This document shows positions 23,499-34,740 of a stretch of 64,000 bases of DNA, one piece after another (position 1 is the first letter of the stretch; each line of letters starts with the position of its first letter). Location of the stretch: contig OX578284.1 of NCBI GenBank assembly GCA_951217055.1, forward strand, positions 45,018,967 through 45,082,966. The letters run 5' to 3'. The notes below the pieces were generated by a model that made no database searches, had not been told where the DNA came from, and saw nothing but the letters and a program-made list of their open reading frames with translations. This stretch comes from Gerris lacustris. Its lineage: Eukaryota; Arthropoda; Insecta; Hemiptera; Gerridae. The translations under genes were made by a program, and so were the position numbers.

Positions 23499-25870
23499 AA
23501 ATAACTCCCTCGACAAAATAATGGAAAGTTTTAAATTTAGAATATATTATAGTCTAAGACGTGAGTGAGATTAATTATATTTTTCAACCCTTTTTAATTT
23601 TGGCAAACAATCGTCATCTTTTGTGTCTGTAAGACAACTTGATATGGTATAGAGAAGGAGAGGAGATAAAGAGTCAGTTTTGACCCAATGTTTTAACTCC
23701 AACACTAATCCTTTCCATTTAAAATTTTATGTCTCAACGCCATTAAAGATCTCCATTTGTAATTGAAAGGCGGATTTATAATGAAGTTACTTTAAGAGAG
23801 AAACGCCAAACGCCTTCCTTTTTTTATATATTTTTTTTTATTTTATTTTAGTCATTTTGTATTATTATTATCATAACATCGGATTATGTTTATCCTTTGC
23901 CTTCCAATTAACCGATATTCCTATAATCAAATTTTCAATCCTAATATCTTTAATCCTTAATATTACTATAAGCCCTTTCTAAATGCAAATTTTATGATCA
24001 TGATCGAGTTAGAAAATATAATTTTGTTATCAAATAATCTCATAGTGTAAAACTGAAGCCAATATTCCTTATTTAAAAATACTAAAACTAATGAAATTAC
24101 GATAAGCTGTTAAACTGACTAAAATTGAATTTATAACTGTGAGTCAAATTACTGCATCTACAAAAATTTAATCGACTTTAGAGAACAGGTCGATTTTTCT
24201 AAATCATATGTCAGGTGTTTCTCTTTGATATTCTGCTACTATAGCTTATTAATTCTACATTTTCTCCGTATTCTCAGTCATATTTTTCATAGTTAACTTT
24301 CTACCGTAACTTTCAGAAATTTATTGTTGTCCTATTTGTATTATTACGAATTGCTCATTTTAATTAACTGAAATCGTCACTAATTCTTCTAGATAATATA
24401 GCTTTAATTGCTCCTTTAAATTCCGTAAAAAACTGCTTCTTAAAACTACTATTTTTTTCATAAATATTTTCCCTTTTTAGATCTCTATTAAGATGAGCTG
24501 AACCACGAATATTTTTTCAGGCTCCAAGAGAGGTCTCATACGGACCCGACCGGAATGGAAATACTCACTTAGGTATGCGTGGGGTATAGCGAGGTTTTCA
24601 AGCGTGTAATTGGCAGCAACCCTTCTTTTCATTTTTATATATAAGAAATTGCGTAAAAACGTTTACTCTTACCACATAAATTGTGATTGTGCGTGCACAC
24701 ATTTTATACCAGCATGTAAATTGTACTTTCTTTTCGTTACTTCTTTACATAAATGTATACATAAATATGTGGCATACTATGATAAACAAGGATTATGATA
24801 TGCTGGAACCTTATGTGCATTATCAAATAAAGCGTTTTAATAGATGTAGGATTTGGGGTTTACATTGATGACGAATTAAGTAAAATCATTAATTTTTCCT
24901 TAGTTCGGAAATGCGCAGTTTGATCTGTGATAGGGGTAATATTTTTGGGGGTGATTGCCACAAAGCTCAATTTCTATTGAGCTGAGCAAAGAGAAGCTCT
25001 TATACTACACTTTGCATTTTGTTGGTCACATACTCCTCCTGAACGGCTGAACTGATCCACACAAAATTCGCCACGGTCATAGTGACAAACCACAGAAAGG
25101 TATACATCTGAAATGGTCCAAATTGGTACACAGGGGTACGGGGTACAAAAAGTTAAAATAGTAAATGCCCTTCTTGATGTCATTGGAAAGCTCTTTAAGA
25201 GTTTAGTTATTGAACATACATTTCGTACAACTTAATATATTATTATAGACAGGTTCGATCACTTCAGTGAAATATAAAAATATTAATAATTATTAATTAA
25301 TTAAACTACACCAACTGATTGATGAAATACAGAAAAGGTTTTCTAAAAAATTCCAATTAAAATTCTAGACCTATAATGTTTCAACACAAACAAAAACTGT
25401 AATTAATTTTTAATTTCATTTTTTGTAGAAACAAACTTTTATTAGTGCACTTCTACTAATTCAAAGTTAAAAGCTATGTTTCAATGTTGCCCCCCTCTAA
25501 TTCATTAATTATTTCGTTCTGATTAAAAAACCATTAACATGAAACTCTTTTTGTTGTTGATTAAAAAGTTTTTTTTTTTAATTATGTTCCTCTAAAGCCA
25601 GTATAATTGAATAATATTTTTCAACAAACATTTTTAATAAGATGAAAAATATTCCGGTTGTTACAAATGTGTTTATTTTAAAGGAAGCTATATACATTTT
25701 AAATTTAACAGTTGTTTCTTTTACTTATATTAAAAAATTAATTAAATATGATATATTTATCTACTCTCTCATTATTTTTAGATTATTGGAACATTGTTTG
25801 AGTTATAAGAGGTCATTATAGAAGCCACGAACTTTAGGTTTGGAACGAAAACATTAGGGAAGGGTTAAAC

Positions 25871-26131
25871 AATTGAGGCGTTCAAAAACAAAACTGGCCA
25901 ACCCACAAAACAGGGTGAGATGTCCTTACGCTTCGTTTTAGCTTATATTTGAGTGCCATAGTGGTCTATATTAAGTTATCTTATTTCTCAACAGATAGCA
26001 GCATGTGTTGGGTTAGAGAGGTTGCTTAAAGAGTTGTAAATCTACAACCAGAACGGGCCATGTGTCTTGGCCCACAAAGGTATTTCAGGTCAGGACTCTA
26101 GAGGGATGTTCTGGTTTTGAACGCCTCAATT
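25871..26131. mobile_element. MITE with AATTGAGGCGTTCAAAA terminal inverted repeats
   Basis: AATTGAGGCGTTCAAAAACA at the left end is inverted at the right end as TTTTGAACGCCTCAATT, enclosing 261 bp without coding capacity. Confidence 0.75.
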
Positions 26132-26194
26132 TAGCTGGTTAATTGGTCAATGGAGCTTGTGTGTATAATGACTAATGACTGCAAAGAAGTAAAA

Positions 26195-26343
26195 TATTGT
26201 CTCCCTACCATTTAAAATTAATTTTGAAGATAATTTTATATTCCTTCAGGTAAAGAAGAAAGATTATAGTCAGTATCTTTCTTCTTTACCTCAAGCAATA
26301 TAAAATTGTCTTCAAAATTCATTTTAAATGGTATGGAGACATA
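26195..26343. repeat. Long hairpin: 70-bp arms, 10-base loop
   Basis: The left arm (26195-26264, TATTGTCTCCCTACCATTTA ... AGGTAAAGAAGAAAGAT) is the near-exact inverse of the right arm (26275-26343) with about six differences over 70 bases. The loop is TATAGTCAGT. It lies inside intron 3, so it would be transcribed with the gene. The arm length suits a hairpin-siRNA precursor or a miniature palindromic transposon better than a typical microRNA. Confidence 0.85.
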
Positions 26344-26344
26344 C

Positions 26345-26700
26345 TAGGTTTATTAAGAAGTTAATAAAGCTATTGTAAAGAGAATATATCTTACATCTAT
26401 ACCTCGGTTAAGGCTACCTTAACTATTTAATTTTGAAGATAATTTGTATAGTATCATGGTAAAAAAACAAGATACTCTCTCTCCATTCAAGGTTTACTAA
26501 GGAGTTAATAAAGCTATTGTAAAGAGAATATATCTTACATCTATACCTTGGTTAAGGCTAACTTAACTATTTAATTTTGAAGATAATTTGTATAGTATCC
26601 ACGGTAAAAAAAACAAGATACTGTCTCTCCGTTCAAGGTTTACTAATGAGTTAATAAAGCTATTGTTAAGAGAATATATCTTACTTCTGTAATGCAGTTT
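26345..26700. repeat. ~145-bp tandem repeat, about 2.4 copies
   Basis: GAGTTAATAAAGCTATTGT plus AGAGAATATATCTTAC recurs at about 26356, 26500 and 26647. Units also contain TTTTGAAGATAATTTGTATA, related to the arm of the adjacent hairpin. Confidence 0.85.
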
Positions 26701-26855
26701 AGAATAACACAAGCGAATAACAAGGCATTTATACCTGTAATATATTTTCGATTTGATTGCATTCACCTAATTATTTATTTAACAAATTCGTATTATTATT
26801 GAGAATGTAACATATTAATAATATTTATTTATTTTAATAGACTGTGTTGGCTCAC

Positions 26856-26923
26856 CTGTTTAAGATGTGCTATTTCTCCTTGACGGATCCACCTTCTCAA
26901 TTCTCTTGTCTCATACCAAGCAG
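26856..26923 (-). CDS. Ankyrin-repeat gene, exon 3 (start of module A)
   Basis: This 68-bp exon (phase 1 to phase 0) sits between TTGTTACAG and GTGAGC. It encodes AWYETRELRRWIRQGEIAHL then KQ. The same pattern recurs in exon 7 (SQVRIWIHEKDLAKLLK), with the Trp-Ile, Ala and Leu positions conserved. It reads as an amphipathic helix opening a repeated module. Exon 4 completes it. Confidence 0.8.
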
Positions 26924-29889
26924 CTGTAACAATAAAATTATTATTATTATTAATATATTCATACAATAAAAGTAAATATTTGTTATTAGCAAAAAGAAAC
27001 AACATTTAAAAATATTGGTCCAACTCACTAGGACAGACTTTTTTTACATGCATAGGTCGTGATTTTAAATTCAAGTCCCAACATATTTTGATTAATAATT
27101 TAATAATAATTTTCTATAAAAATAATATCCCCATGCAGGGAATTAAAATGTGGCTGTTTTCACAGAACATTTTTTTAACTGGAGACACATTCAAACAATA
27201 TTTTTTTTTATTTATATGAAATTTCATTGAAATTTAGGCAGTTTAGACTCCACATGTCTTATATTAATGAGCGAAGTATTACATTCGGCATAATATTTAA
27301 TCAACAATAAGCATTGCGTTTAACAATTTAATGAGAAAAATTAACAATTACTTCTCAAATATTCCTAGGAAATATAATAGTTGAAATAACTAAACTAGAA
27401 AGAACAAAAACACAGCTTTAGCTTTCCATGCCGTAGAAGAAACTTTTCGAAAAAAATAAGCTAAATTCTATTTATAAATTAATAAAAGTTCTATTATCAT
27501 ACATGTAATAAATGATAACTATTGCTTACACAGTCCAAGAAAGAAATCCGTCATAACATATTTTCTTGAAGAAGAAGATGTACTGGAACATGTTGGGCTG
27601 TGCATGATTAGTATTACTTAGTTTAATAATTGTTCAAATCACAAAACCACTAAATCTCTTTTTAATAATTTAAAAATTGTTTATAATAAATATATTTTTA
27701 ATTAATTTAATAACACTAAGATTGAACCATAAGATTGAACTAATATTCCTTAAAATTTCAAGCATTTTAAAAATAAAATACAGGAAAAGAGTAAAAAATT
27801 AGAAAGGAATGGTCATAAATTTTTATAAAATATTCATAAAGGAGTTTTCTAGAAAGCTCTAAAAGTTTAGAAGTATAAAAAGCTTCTATTTAGAAACTTT
27901 TTTCGTAGTAATTATTTTAGTATTTATTTAAAAATTAATATTTTTTCCTCTTTAAATTATTATGAATTCCTTTTTTACTGTAAAAGTGTTTCTTTTATTA
28001 AGTTTATTTCACGTTAAAATTTTGTTCTATGCGTAATAAAATAATAAAAACTATTGCAATAACATTATATGCAATTTGGTAATTTATAAACTTTATTTAA
28101 TATTAATTTATGAACTGAAACTTTCATTTAATTACGGACTCATTATTACACGTTTTTAATTTAAATTTTTATGCGTTGTTTTATATTAAAATAATATATA
28201 ATAAAGCTTTAGCACGATATAATGTTTACAATAAATTTTACTCTTAATATTTTAAATGTATAATTTATAAATGTTTGTGCTGTTGTGTTAATATGTTACC
28301 ATGTTATATAAGAGCCTACTAAATCTATTTATGAACTCTGAAGGAATGTAATAATATTATAATTAATAATAATATTATATATATAAATAATATTTATTTT
28401 TTATCATAATATAAAAACCGGTATAGTATGACACAAAATGTTCATTATTAGGATAGAATAAAAACCGTTCCCGTTCAAAGTTATTAGGAACATGTTGTAG
28501 TCATAATAAAAAACCTACAAATAAGTTAATTTATTAATTAATAAATTATTTACTGTGAAATCCGACAACGCAAGTTTTAATAGATAGAAAGAAGATAGTT
28601 CGTAAATAGGTTAATTTCAAAAATTAGGTTAGAATGAAATTTAATTTATATTAACATAAATTCATACAAACTTATTGACTAACACTTTGGCGCTGCAGCC
28701 CGTTTTAGGGCCTAGACCTGCCAAAGAGCTTATAAAACTATAAATGCAATGGATGATAAGGGGTAAGTTTATCATTCCATTAGCTATATAAACTTAAAAT
28801 TGGCATACACAACCACTTCAATAAATGAATATAATTAATTAGCAAACCAGATTAGATTAAGTTTAACATCCAGAGAACGCACATTTCATCTACTTAGTTT
28901 GTACTTAATAAAGTTCTGCACTAATTTTATTTTCTCACTTTTAGTTAAAGTATAACGTTACAACTTGTTGCTAACACACAATAGAACTTTAATAATACAA
29001 ACTTTTTGATTTACGTCATTAGCGAAATTGCATATTATATAAAAAAAAAATCATTTTATACTTTGAAATTTAACAAAGAAAAAAGTAAACGCAAGTTTAT
29101 TAAAAAAATTAAGAATTATTTTTGAATAGAACTATGTCAGTTGGTATGTAAGAGGTTAAATGAAGGTTTCTAGTTTCTCTAGTTATAGCATTGTTGTACA
29201 GATGGCGTGCTTCATGTTGATAGCTTTTCTACCTCTGTTTTGTCTAAAGAGTGTGACTCTAAGCTTACATCACGTGACTCAAAGCTTTTCAAGCTTGAAG
29301 CTCTGTTATTTCGATTGTTTTTCCTTGTTTAAAGGTTGTTTAGAAACTAGGGAGGTATCTGATAACATCTAGTTTTCAGGTGTGCAGGTTGCTTATGACA
29401 CTAAAGAGTCTATTTTTAGTGATAAGACAACAAGTTGCTTTTTTTAAATCTTTTTTGTGGCAGAACTATGATTCGAACTTTTAAAGTTTGTATCAATACA
29501 GTGTCATATTATGATATCATATTAGACCTACAGTAAAAATAAATTAAAATAAGATAAACGATAAAATAATGACTATGATTGAACTATTCAATTATTTGTT
29601 TTAACTGGGATTTTATTAAATTTATTCGTGGTAACTAAGTTCAAAATTGATCAGTTGTTATCAGTCTAAATACAAGAATATTTGTGTTTAATATAGACCG
29701 GCTAATTTAATCATGATCAGTTAACTGATCGTCAATATCTGTGATTTTCATTTACAATTAAGTGTCATAAGTTAATTTATATTTACATTTTCTTTTAAAT
29801 TTTATTCATAACTTTTATCAAATATCATAAAATTATATCTAGACCTAAAGTAAAAGTAAATTGAAAATATTAATAAATATATATTATAA

Positions 29890-30470
29890 CTATTGCTGAA
29901 ATTTTTGCGGTTTTACGGTGAAATCCGCTTCACGAATCCGGTTTTTCGCTTCTTCTACGGGAAGCATCTTAAGGGGTGCAGTACACGTAAAAACAACGAT
30001 CACAGACCATTGAAAGCTCAAACTTCTGGAGCAATCAGCCGTATCAAGTTTGAAGACATCTGTGAGGGACCCAAAAATATATTGATATCACAAAAACAAC
30101 CAGAGAACTTTGATGGTTTCATCCTTTCCGAACCTAGAAACCTTTAGTTAGCACCTGTACCACACAGAAAGACGTGGCAGTCACTTCAAACATCACGGTC
30201 ACTCGATCAACGTCACTCGACACGGGAACACCGATGAAAGCAGCACCCACCCGATTGCATCATCCCCACGAAGGATTTACCCGTCTAGAGGAACCCCCGG
30301 GAAATCAAAGTACAATGTTCCAAAAAAACAGTATGAATACACCGTTCTTCTCTCTAGTCGAATAACTTCGAGCTAACAAAGCGATGGATCACAGCCCTAA
30401 AGATGCTTCTAGTAGTGGAAGCGAAACAGATTTCAAAACCTTCGTGACGCGGATTTCACTGGAAAACCAA
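29890..30470 (+). pseudogene. Degenerate retroelement-like block
   Basis: The frame from about 29893 reads FTNPVFRFFYGKHLKGCSTR, KNNDHRPLKAQTSGAISRIK and ends at 30147 without an ATG. Downstream frames are broken. The block is GC-richer than its surroundings and ends near CCTAAAGATGCTTCTAGTAG followed by GGAAGCGAAAC. A related motif occurs at 21941. I suspect a decayed transposon but cannot name the family. Confidence 0.35.
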
Positions 30471-30908
30471 GTTTTTTTGCTTAACGGTGATTTATGTATG
30501 CTTAGACGTATTTTATTCACTATACATAGTAATAATAAATCAAAAAGAACAAACTATAAAAAATGTTTAACGATAGATTTATAATCTTTGCTGTCCCTGC
30601 ACGTAAATTTTTAGGATTCTTTCATGATTTTACGAGTCTAGTACGACCAGAACATGAGATATAAGCAACTGAAACTAAATGTTACAAATGTAGGTTATAC
30701 ACAAAAAATGTTTTAACTTGTTTTTCCACATAATTTATCATATCTGCGATACTAGCTCTATCCTTGATTCCGTTTAAGACGATTATATATATACAGGGTG
30801 GCCCAAAAGTAAGAGTAAAACCGCGATTAACCGTCAAGCACGGGACTGGAGCCTTGACGGATAAATCGAAAAGAGGTTAAGCGTAATAGGGGAAAATTTT
30901 AGGGCCAA

Positions 30909-31289
30909 AAGTGACACTTTACTTTACATTTTGTACCTGTTTCTATGTATATTATGTGTTAATACCCTAAACACATAATAGTGACACTTTACTTTACTTT
31001 TCATTTTGTACCTGTTTCTATGTATATTATGTGTTAATACCCTAAACACATAATAGTGACACTTTACTTTACTTTTCATTTTGTACCTGTTTCTATGTAT
31101 ATTATGTGTTAATACCCTAAACACATAATAGTGACACTTTACTTTACTTTTCATTTTGTACCTGTTTCTATGTATATTATGTGTTAATACCCTAAACACA
31201 TAATAGTGACACTTTACTTTACTTTTCATTTTGTACCTGTTTCTATGTATATTATGTGTTAATACCCTAAACACATAATAGTGACACTT
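30909..31289. repeat. 75-bp tandem repeat, 5 copies, each with an 11-bp hairpin
   Basis: TTGTACCTGTTTCTATGTAT recurs at 30931, 31006, 31081, 31156 and 31231, period 75, with almost no divergence. Each unit contains TATTATGTGTT...AACACATAATA, a perfect 11-bp stem with a 9-base loop. The 25-residue repeating frame on the minus strand is a by-product. A TACAGGGTGGCCCAAAAGTA motif at 30793, typical of transposon ends, lies just upstream. Confidence 0.95.
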
Positions 31290-31958
31290 TACTTTTATTT
31301 TTGACTAGGGGCCCCTAAAACTTCGTCAAACCAAGAGGTAAAAATATCTTGGCTCATCCAGGCACTTTTTGAGCTTAATAATTGACAGGCAGTGCCTTAG
31401 TGTTCACCCGTCTGGTGGGTTGGGGTAAAAGGTTGTACGCACAGCATGTGTGGCCTGACGGTTAGGGGAGAAAGACGGTAAAACGGGAGACTACTACAGT
31501 AATAATCGAGTTTCTACTATAATATTTAATAAAACTTTATTTAGGTAGTTGCAACACTTCTTCTATTGAATTCATATTCTATTTTCACCTACAAGATGGC
31601 TCTTTATTTCGCATTGGTGTCCTTTCCTTCTGTCTTTTATAAACTGATTGTAACAGATAAGATGCTAATACCTTATGCTCTTAATTTCTTATGATGGCTC
31701 TTTATTAAATAACATTGGTGTCCTTCCTTCTGTGCTTTTTATTAACTCTTACGGAATATTACCAATAACATTACTTTTAAAAGTGAACATAATGTTTACT
31801 ACCATAGTTCTATGGATGCAGTCAAGTACAAAACCCTGATGAAAGATCGCAGTCACTATTCTTTAATTTACATATACTCGTATTGTAGATTTAAATTATT
31901 GCTTTTTGTTCTGATTGTTATAAATTAAATACAATTATACTAATGAAGGAGAACTTAC

Positions 31959-32055
31959 GCTGACGTGGTGGGTTAGAATGAACGAAGAATCCGTTCTGTA
32001 AGTTGGATTGTAGGCTTGCCTGCCCTCTCCTTCTCCTGTCCATGTCTCCATTATC
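31959..32055 (-). CDS. Ankyrin-repeat gene, exon 2 (basic linker)
   Basis: This 97-bp exon lies between a TTTTTGTTAG acceptor and a GTAAGT donor. It reads DNGDMDRRRRGQASLQSNLQ, then NGFFVHSNPPRQ, plus one base that completes a Pro codon with exon 3. It starts in phase 0 and ends in phase 1, and the split codon joins cleanly to exon 3. The Arg cluster and lack of hydrophobic pattern suggest a linker in front of the first module. If exon 1 is not part of this gene, the internal Met (GACATGG context) could be the start codon. Confidence 0.75.
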
Positions 32056-32244
32056 CTAACAAAAACAACATACAATGTTAATATAACTCATATACGTGGT
32101 ATTAGTTCTAATATTCCAATATTCTACTCTAATTCAATACTTTTTAAATTCATTAATTTGTAGCGCTTAATGATTAAAATATATAAATCAAGTAAGACTG
32201 ACTCCATATTATTCAATCACTTGATCAAATCTCAAAATATTCAC

Positions 32245-33405
32245 TTTTGCTCAAAACAATGAAGTACTTAGTAAAGATTATTTCTAAAAATCCACCTATA
32301 TTTTAGTATAAACATAATAAATAATAGAATATAACATTTGTTACATTTAAAATGTAATTATTATAAAGGTTAAAACCTGATAATAACTTTAAGTTCAGTT
32401 CAACAAATCTCAAATCCAAAAACTAAATAATTTATTTTCTATCAACTGAGTTTTAATAGTTATTTATGCACCTAGGGAATAATGTATGATATTATTTCCC
32501 ACGTGACTGAGTTGAATCCTGAGGCAAAGCCAAAGGAATCAAAGCAACTAAATCCCGAGGAGAAGCCGAGGGTATTAAGTATTAGGTATCTTGATTCCCG
32601 GGGCGAAGCCGAGGGATTAAGGCGTAGCCGAAGGAGATAATTATAACAAGGGAATAATGATGCATTATTCTCGAGCTACTTACAAATATTTTTCCCCAGA
32701 AAAATCGCTGTATAAGATTTATTCAACAAAGAAAACATTTGTATTTCTTTATTAAACGAATTTAATACGGAAATAAATTAATATAAATGATTTAAAATAA
32801 TTAATAATCACTTTTCAAATAATTAAAAAAAGGTTTAACGAAAGCTAACAAAAGTAAACAAAACATCGCAGAAAGACTCGCAATACAGCTGGTAGTTTAA
32901 AAGGAGTGTTGCCAACGTGATTTCAACAAATTCACTGCATTTGCCATTCATTCTCTACTATTTTCAAAAAAATTAGATTGGCAAACATGGATTATAATCC
33001 CGTTTTACCATTATATCCCCGTTTTCACATTATTTCCCCGTTTTTAAGAACGGGCATGAAAAGACCAACAGTCTAACCTATAAACTAACCTTGAAAGGTT
33101 ACTTTTCGTCCCTATTGGAGATAAAATATTATTAAAACAGCTGCAAAATTGAATTAATAACAAATTTAAAAATGTGTACTTTCGCTCAAATCAACGAAGT
33201 TCTTAATAAAAAGTATTTCTAAAAAATAACATATATTTAACTATATTTTAGTATAAATATAATAAATAATAGAATATAACCTTTGTTACATTTAAAATAT
33301 AATTATAAAAAACGTTAAATACCGGTATCAACGTTAAAATTGAGTTTAACAAATTACAACTGTCAACAACTAAATCATTTATTTTCTATCAGCTGATTTT
33401 TAAAA
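32245..33405. repeat. Diverged direct-repeat pair (~225 bp each)
   Basis: 32245-32465 and 33172-33405 are homologous in the same orientation (shared TAGTATAAA.ATAATAAATA, ATAGAATATAACNTTTGTTA, AATNATTTATTTTCTATCA). Between them at 32500-32640 are three GAGGCAAAGCC / GAAGCCGAGGG-type motifs. Length and spacing would fit ends of an old element, but I see no LTR boundary signals. Confidence 0.55.
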
Positions 33406-33477
33406 TATTAAAACAACTGTTAAATTGAATTAGTAAAGAAAATGTTTCTAAATTGCAAAGACTATTTAGTTTAATGC

Positions 33478-33662
33478 ACACTGAGATTCCTTATTCGGAT
33501 TTATTATCGAGCAGCATTGAGGGTGAAAATCCCATTTCGGACCGGATTTAAATATACAGCCCATCAACACGCCAGATCCGAGATTCATTTTCACGGATTC
33601 ATATGTGTTGCAAGCAGGGACTTAACACTGCGACAATGAATCTGAAATAAGAATCCCAGTGT
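33478..33662. mobile_element. 185-bp MITE with ~32-bp terminal inverted repeats
   Basis: ACACTGAGATTCCTTATTCG at the left end is inverted at the right end (GAATCCCAGTGT) with a few mismatches through the CGACAATGAATC segment. No ORF. Confidence 0.75.
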
Positions 33663-34234
33663 TTACTAGGATTTAGAGATCTATATTTAGATGAACTATT
33701 CAAATACTGTTTCTTCATAATAGATGTATTAAGACGAAATTGGCTTTCAACTCTAAGTGGTCATTAACAGCACCGGAGAGAAGAAGTAGCGAACATAACT
33801 GGACAGAGATGTGAACTTGACTGTCTAAAGTAGCTCCACGGCCTAATAATTATGGAAATTACTTTTAGACATAACTATAAAACTTTACTATTCGAAACGT
33901 TTGTAGGAGTATTATTGGTATATCTTGTTTGCTTTTTATTATTGCTATTCTGTTGTAATTGTCTTACGACTTGATCCACACGACATTTGGTCATTAACAA
34001 ATAGAGGGATATTTACACTTATACTCAAGGTATAATCATTAGCGGTAAACGTGGTTTTAGGGGAACGAGTTAACTCATTCACTTTATTCAATTTGTTTCA
34101 TGCTTTTATGATTCACCATTTTTTATGTTAATAACCAAAAAAGAGGTTATTGTTTTTTTAATACGTTTAATGTATTAAATCAATTAAGAGCAAAGTAAAA
34201 AAATATTTCACTTTGTTTTAGGATACATAAATGG

Positions 34235-34740
34235 AGACAGCGAAGACAAGATGCTCAAGGCGCTCGCCCAGCTATCAATAAGTCGAGGCGACTCGAGGTC
34301 GTGGGCTCGATCCCGTGCCATGATACTCTGAATTGCATCTATTAATCGCGGACGGAGCAGGGCGAGGGACACCCCCTATGGGGTACTCTTCCCCCACTCT
34401 TTGATCTGGTCCGACTGATGTGGGTCCGATCCGAGTCATGATGATGTGATTTGTATCTATGGTTCGAGGACGGAGCAGGGCGAGGGACACCCCCTATGGG
34501 GCACTCTTCCCCCACGCTTTGACGCACGCTTATACTCGTATAGCTCACTAATGACCACACCATACTCGCTTCGGCGGTACAATGTACAAATTAATGTATG
34601 ATGTGTGAAGTAGCTGGCTCTCCACCACGAGGCGTGAAATGGGCCTAAAAGATGGCATAATTACTAGGAACAAGTGGTTCGTCTTACCAATTCTAGTAGT
34701 AAGTACTAGATTACTACTTCTACTACTACTAGGTTACATA
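34235..34740 (+). mobile_element. tRNA-Ser/Leu-like SINE, copy 1
   Basis: The head contains GGCGCTCGCCCAG...AAGTCGAGGCGACTCGAGG and GTGGGCTCGATCCCGTGCC, a tRNA-like B box with a long variable arm, as in class II tRNAs. The body holds an internal duplication: GGACGGAGCAGGGCGAGGGA followed by CACCCCCTATGGGG appears twice about 125 bp apart. It ends in a short ACT-repeat tail (TACTACTTCTACTACTACT). The copy at 53345 has a better-preserved head. Confidence 0.8.

Larger units (their letters stand above)
23125..26855 (-). other. Intron 3 of the ankyrin gene (3.7 kb, phase 0)
   Basis: It contains a short palindrome (23441-23498), a TIR element (25871-26131), a long hairpin (26195-26343) and a ~145-bp tandem repeat (26345-26700). 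24900-25190 looks like a decayed dispersed repeat (AACGGCTGAACTGATCC is typical of such repeats). 23530-24480 and 25200-25860 hold nothing I can identify. Confidence 0.7.
26924..31958 (-). other. Intron 2 of the ankyrin gene (5.0 kb, phase 1)
   Basis: It contains a degenerate retroelement-like block (29890-30470) and the 75-bp hairpin repeat (30909-31289). At 28688-28730 is a short GC-richer motif (GCAGCCCGTTTTAGGGCC), probably repeat-derived. 26924-28680, 28740-29880 and 31300-31950 are AT-rich with no supported feature. Confidence 0.65.

Noticed and set aside
24511..24571. Plus-strand exon-like segment between TTTTTTCAG and GTATGC (APREVSYGPDRNGNTHL)
   Set aside because: Only about 50 bp, no partner exon on the plus strand, and opposite to the host gene. 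It may be repeat-derived.
30924..31274. 116-codon minus-strand repeat protein
   Set aside because: The frame stays open only because the repeat period (75 bp) is divisible by three.
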